Assembly (NCBI RefSeq): GCF_016907715.1
Contig: NZ_JAFBCM010000001.1
Location: 5,704,001-5,768,000, forward strand
Direction of reading: 5' to 3'
Source: Tenggerimyces flavus
GTDB lineage: Bacteria > Actinomycetota > Actinomycetes > Propionibacteriales > Actinopolymorphaceae
DNA length: 64,000 nucleotides
The notes beneath the pieces were generated by a model, which was not told where the DNA came from, ran no database searches, and saw only the letters and a program-made list of their open reading frames with translations. Below, in pieces: positions 61,238-64,000 of the stretch. Position 1 is the first letter of the stretch. Every line of letters starts with the position of its first letter. The translations under genes and the position numbers were made by a program.

Positions 61238-61374
61238 CTGCTCCACCTCGACGTAGGGAACTCGCCCGCTCAGTCGGGCCGGTCAGGTGGGTATGCCACT
61301 TTCAGCCACGGTGAAACGAATCCCGGCCAGGAGCGGCCGCTAGGGTCGAGAGAGAACCAGGCCAAGGAGGCGTT

Positions 61375-63630
61375 GTGGGCAAGCGGCGTGAGAAGTGGAT
61401 CGACCCGGCGAACTGGGCGAGTCTCAAGCCGTTCGGCATCGGCGAGGGCAGGCCGAACAACTACAAAGAAATCGTCAAGGCCGTCGGCGAGAACAAGGAC
61501 CAGCTGAAGTACGCCTGGAAGATCCTCACCGAGGGCACCTGCGACGGCTGCGCGCTCGGCACCAAGGGCATCCGCGACTGGACCATGCGCGAGGTCCACC
61601 TCTGCAACATCCGCCTCCGCCTGCTCCGCCTCAACACGATGCCGCCGCTCGACGCCGGCGTACTGAACGACGTCGCCAACCTCCGCGGCAAGAAGAGCAC
61701 GTACCTGCGCGAGCTCGGCCGGCTGCCGTTCCCGATGATCCGGCGCGCGGGCGACCCCGGCTTCACGCGGATCGGCTGGGACGAGGCGCTCGACCTCGCC
61801 GGTGAGAAGCTGCGCGCGTCCGACCCGTCGCGCTTCGGCACGTACCTCACCAGCCGCGGCGTACCGAACGAGAACTACTTCGCCGCCCAGAAGGCGATGC
61901 GCGCGATGGGCTCGAACAACATCGACAACGCCGCCCGCATCTGCCACTCCCCCAGCACGTTCGGGCTCAAGGGCGCACTCGGCGTCGCGGCGACCACGTG
62001 CTCGTACTCGGACTGGATCGGCTCCGACCTGATCGTGTTCGTCGGCTCCAACCCAGCCAACAACCAGCCGGTCGCGATGAAGTACCTCTACCACGCGAAG
62101 AAGGCCGGCACGAAGATCGTCAGCATCAACCCGTACCGCGAGCCCGGCATGGAGCGCTACTGGGTGCCGTCGAACGTCGAGAGCGCGGTGTTCGGTACGA
62201 AGATCTCCGACCGCACGTTCCAGATCAACATCGGCGGCGACATCGGTTTCCTCAACGGGGTCGCGAAGTCGATGGTCGACAACGACTGGATCGACCGCGA
62301 GTTCGTCGACGAGCACACCACCGGGTACGACAGCCTGAAGGACAGTTTGGCCAACCAGAGCTGGGAAGCTCTCGAGGCGACCGCCGGCGTCGACCGGAGC
62401 GAGATGATCGAGCTCGCCCGGATGATCGGCAAGGCGAAGACAGCGATCTTCGTGTGGAGCATGGGCGTCACCCAGCACGAGGTCGGCGAGGACAACGTGC
62501 GCGCGATCATCAACCTCGGCCTGACGAAGGGCTTCGTCGGCCGCCCGAACTGCGGGCTGATGCCGATCCGCGGCCACTCCGGCGTGCAGGGCGGCGCCGA
62601 GATGGGCGCGTACTCCACCGCGCTGCCCGGCGGCCTGCCGATCACCGACGAGACCGCGGCCAGCTTCGCGGACCAGTGGGGGTTCGACGTTCCCACCTGG
62701 ACCGGCCAGACCGCGCCGGAGATGATCGACGCCGGATACGAGGGCAAGCTCGACGTGCTGATCAGCTCGGGCGGCAACTTCCTCGAAGTGCTGCCCGACC
62801 CGAAGTACTGCAAGCAGGCGTTGGAACGCATCCCGATGCGGATCCACATCGACATCTGCCTGTCCAGCCAGATGCTGCTCGACTCCACCGAGGCCGTGCT
62901 GCTGCTGCCCGCGGAGACCAGGTACGAGATGGCCGGCGGCGTCACCGAGACGTCGACCGAACGCAGGATCATCTTCAGCCCGGAGATCAGCGGGCCGCGC
63001 ATCGCCGAGGCCTGGCCGGAGTATCGGATCTTCGGCGAGCTCGCGGCTCGCGTTCGCCCCGACACCGCCGAGGCCGTGCTTTACCCAAGCACGCAAGCGA
63101 TACGCGACGACATCGCCAAAGCCGTTCCGTTCTACGCCGGCATCGAGAAGCTGGCGAAGTTCGGCGACGCGGTCCAGTACGGCGGCGCGCATCTGTGCTG
63201 GGACTGGAAGTTCCCCACCGACGACGGCAAGGCCCACTTCTCCACCGTGCGGCTCCCCGAGCTGGTCCGGCCGGACGGCACGTTCGCCGTCGCGACCCGG
63301 CGCGGGAAGCAGTTCAACAGCATGGTGCACGAGCACCAGGACTCGCTCAACGGTGCGGAGCGGGAGGCGGTGCTGATGAGCACGCACGACGCCGACCGGC
63401 TCGGCCTGGCCAACGGTGACAAGGTCACGTTGACGAGCGACTTCGGTTCGATGGACGGCCACGTCTTCCGGGCTCCGCTGACCCCGGGCAACCTGCAGGT
63501 GCACTGGCCCGAGGGCGAGGTCCTCATCGGCCGGTCGCGCAGGTCGCCGCAGGCCGGGATCCCCGACTACAACGGCAACGTCCGGGTGGAGCGGACTGCT
63601 TCAGTCGGCGGGCCGGTGGTTGGCTCGTAG
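61375..63630 (+). CDS. FdhF/YdeP-family molybdopterin oxidoreductase
   Basis: Large molybdopterin-dependent oxidoreductase related to formate dehydrogenase H and E. coli YdeP. The 751-residue protein has an N-terminal Cys cluster TCDGCALGTKG near residue 55, molybdopterin motifs GVPNENYFAAQKAMRAMGSNNIDNAARICHSPS and FVGSNPANNQPVAMKYLYHAKK, LMPIRGHSGVQGGAEMG, and the C-terminal cap with MSTHDADRLGLANGDKVTLTS. No selenocysteine is seen. AGGAGG precedes GTG 61375. YdeP is linked to acid resistance in E. coli; physiological substrate is unknown. Confidence 0.9.
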   Translation: MGKRREKWIDPANWASLKPFGIGEGRPNNYKEIVKAVGENKDQLKYAWKILTEGTCDGCALGTKGIRDWTMREVHLCNIRLRLLRLNTMPPLDAGVLNDVANLRGKKSTYLRELGRLPFPMIRRAGDPGFTRIGWDEALDLAGEKLRASDPSRFGTYLTSRGVPNENYFAAQKAMRAMGSNNIDNAARICHSPSTFGLKGALGVAATTCSYSDWIGSDLIVFVGSNPANNQPVAMKYLYHAKKAGTKIVSINPYREPGMERYWVPSNVESAVFGTKISDRTFQINIGGDIGFLNGVAKSMVDNDWIDREFVDEHTTGYDSLKDSLANQSWEALEATAGVDRSEMIELARMIGKAKTAIFVWSMGVTQHEVGEDNVRAIINLGLTKGFVGRPNCGLMPIRGHSGVQGGAEMGAYSTALPGGLPITDETAASFADQWGFDVPTWTGQTAPEMIDAGYEGKLDVLISSGGNFLEVLPDPKYCKQALERIPMRIHIDICLSSQMLLDSTEAVLLLPAETRYEMAGGVTETSTERRIIFSPEISGPRIAEAWPEYRIFGELAARVRPDTAEAVLYPSTQAIRDDIAKAVPFYAGIEKLAKFGDAVQYGGAHLCWDWKFPTDDGKAHFSTVRLPELVRPDGTFAVATRRGKQFNSMVHEHQDSLNGAEREAVLMSTHDADRLGLANGDKVTLTSDFGSMDGHVFRAPLTPGNLQVHWPEGEVLIGRSRRSPQAGIPDYNGNVRVERTASVGGPVVGS

Positions 63631-63771
63631 CTGGTTCCCCCCAGGCCAGACCACCGGCGTCCGCCGACTTATCCACCACCCCCCGATGGACCCAGCAGGC
63701 AACCCAGACCAGGGTGACGCACGGTGACGTACGGGCGCATGAGTAGCCGCTACTCAACTCGGCGGGAAGGA

Positions 63772-64000
63772 CTACCTAACGGTCGCCGCGAAGGCGTCCG
63801 CGAGCCGGCGGCCGGTCGACGCGAGCGCCTCCTCGGCGGCACTGACCTCGGCGAGCCCGGCGGCGATCAGCGGCTCGAGCGACGGCCCGTCCGGCGTCGC
63901 CCGGACCTCCTCGGCCCAGGTCGCGAACACCTCGGCGCCCGCCTCCGGATGGAACTGCAGCCCCCACGCCGACGGCCCGAACCGGGCCGCCTGGACCCGC
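63772..64000 (-). CDS. Class I glutamine amidotransferase-like protein (5' part outside window)
   Basis: Only the C-terminal end is visible: WGLQFHPEAGAEVFATWAEE, whose His-x-Glu (FHPE) is the catalytic pair of class I GATase domains, then TGRRLADAFAATVR and TAG at 63772-63774. The Cys of the triad would be upstream, beyond position 64000. Stand-alone amidotransferase-like proteins of this kind are common in actinobacteria. It converges with the FdhF-like gene. Confidence 0.82.
   Translation of the reverse strand, partial: RVQAARFGPSAWGLQFHPEAGAEVFATWAEEVRATPDGPSLEPLIAAGLAEVSAAEEALASTGRRLADAFAATVR

Noticed and set aside
57945-61256. Very long plus-strand open frame opposite glnE
   Set aside because: High GC causes long antisense frames. 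Its translation is Arg/Gly/Pro/His-rich without domains, while glnE on the other strand has all its motifs.
1-64000. CRISPR array, rRNA or tRNA genes
   Set aside because: No regularly spaced repeats of CRISPR type, no rRNA-like sequence and no recognisable tRNA were found by eye.

Overview
The window is a GC-rich (about 70%) stretch of an actinobacterial chromosome. Support comes from GTG starts, 4-bp ATGA/GTGA gene overlaps, the actinobacterial CtaC-CtaD-CtaF order next to an AdoK-type adenosine kinase, the PspA-PspAA-HtpX-PspAB set, DUF3043/DUF4191 proteins and the lpd-sucB-lipB-lipA-glnA-glnE neighbourhood also known from Streptomyces and Mycobacterium. The genus cannot be fixed from the sequence; a Propionibacteriales-like soil actinomycete (Kribbella/Actinopolymorpha type) is a guess. 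No rRNA, tRNA or CRISPR was seen.

Layout. 1-5.0 kb: partial L,D-transpeptidase, cytochrome c oxidase genes ctaC-ctaD-ctaF, a lipoprotein. 5.0-12.9 kb: adoK, a frameshifted aminoglycoside phosphotransferase-like gene, and a divergent L-fucose oxidation cluster (L-fuconate dehydratase, aldose dehydrogenase, lactonase) continuing into an M81 peptidase and a PHP-domain hydrolase. 13-19.2 kb: erpA preceded by a short coupled ORF, glycerate kinase, GNAT, envelope-stress psp/htpX genes. 19.8-24.3 kb: a cobalamin riboswitch followed by a secreted protein and a complete ECF transporter (T, fused A-A', S). 24.3-28.7 kb: a ClpP-like protein lacking catalytic Ser and His with its XRE regulator, a DUF5596 acyltransferase, gcvT, pepA.

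28.7-30.3 kb is a scar: a dispersed palindromic repeat, an IS982-like element, a truncated CdiI-type immunity gene, a 45-60 bp duplicate of the pepA 3' end and an 80-bp perfect palindrome. 30.3-43.9 kb: lipoate/2-oxoacid dehydrogenase and nitrogen genes (lpd, sucB, lipB, lipA, glnA) with two tandem Ser/Thr kinase-like receptors. 43.9-45.4 kb: remnant of an integrated element at the glnA 3' end (integrase fragment, GNAT). 45.5-52.5 kb: accessory small enzymes, including a 5'-3' exonuclease gene broken by an in-frame stop. 52.5-53.8 kb: DAHP synthase behind a Tyr-Trp-Phe leader peptide and intrinsic terminator (attenuator). 53.9-57.9 kb: unknown basic protein, DUF222/HNH protein, IS110 element with a possible bridge-RNA region, a third copy of the dispersed repeat. 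58-64 kb: glnE, DUF6458, FdhF/YdeP oxidoreductase, partial glutamine amidotransferase.

Functional links: lipB/lipA lipoylate the E2 encoded by sucB and, via gcvT's pathway, GcvH; lpd supplies the shared E3. GlnE adenylylates the Tyr of the GlnA encoded here. The most unusual material is regulatory or structural: the aromatic attenuator, two homologous short ORFs with a shared upstream motif, the three-copy palindromic repeat, and two gene-3'-end scars that look like old attachment sites.
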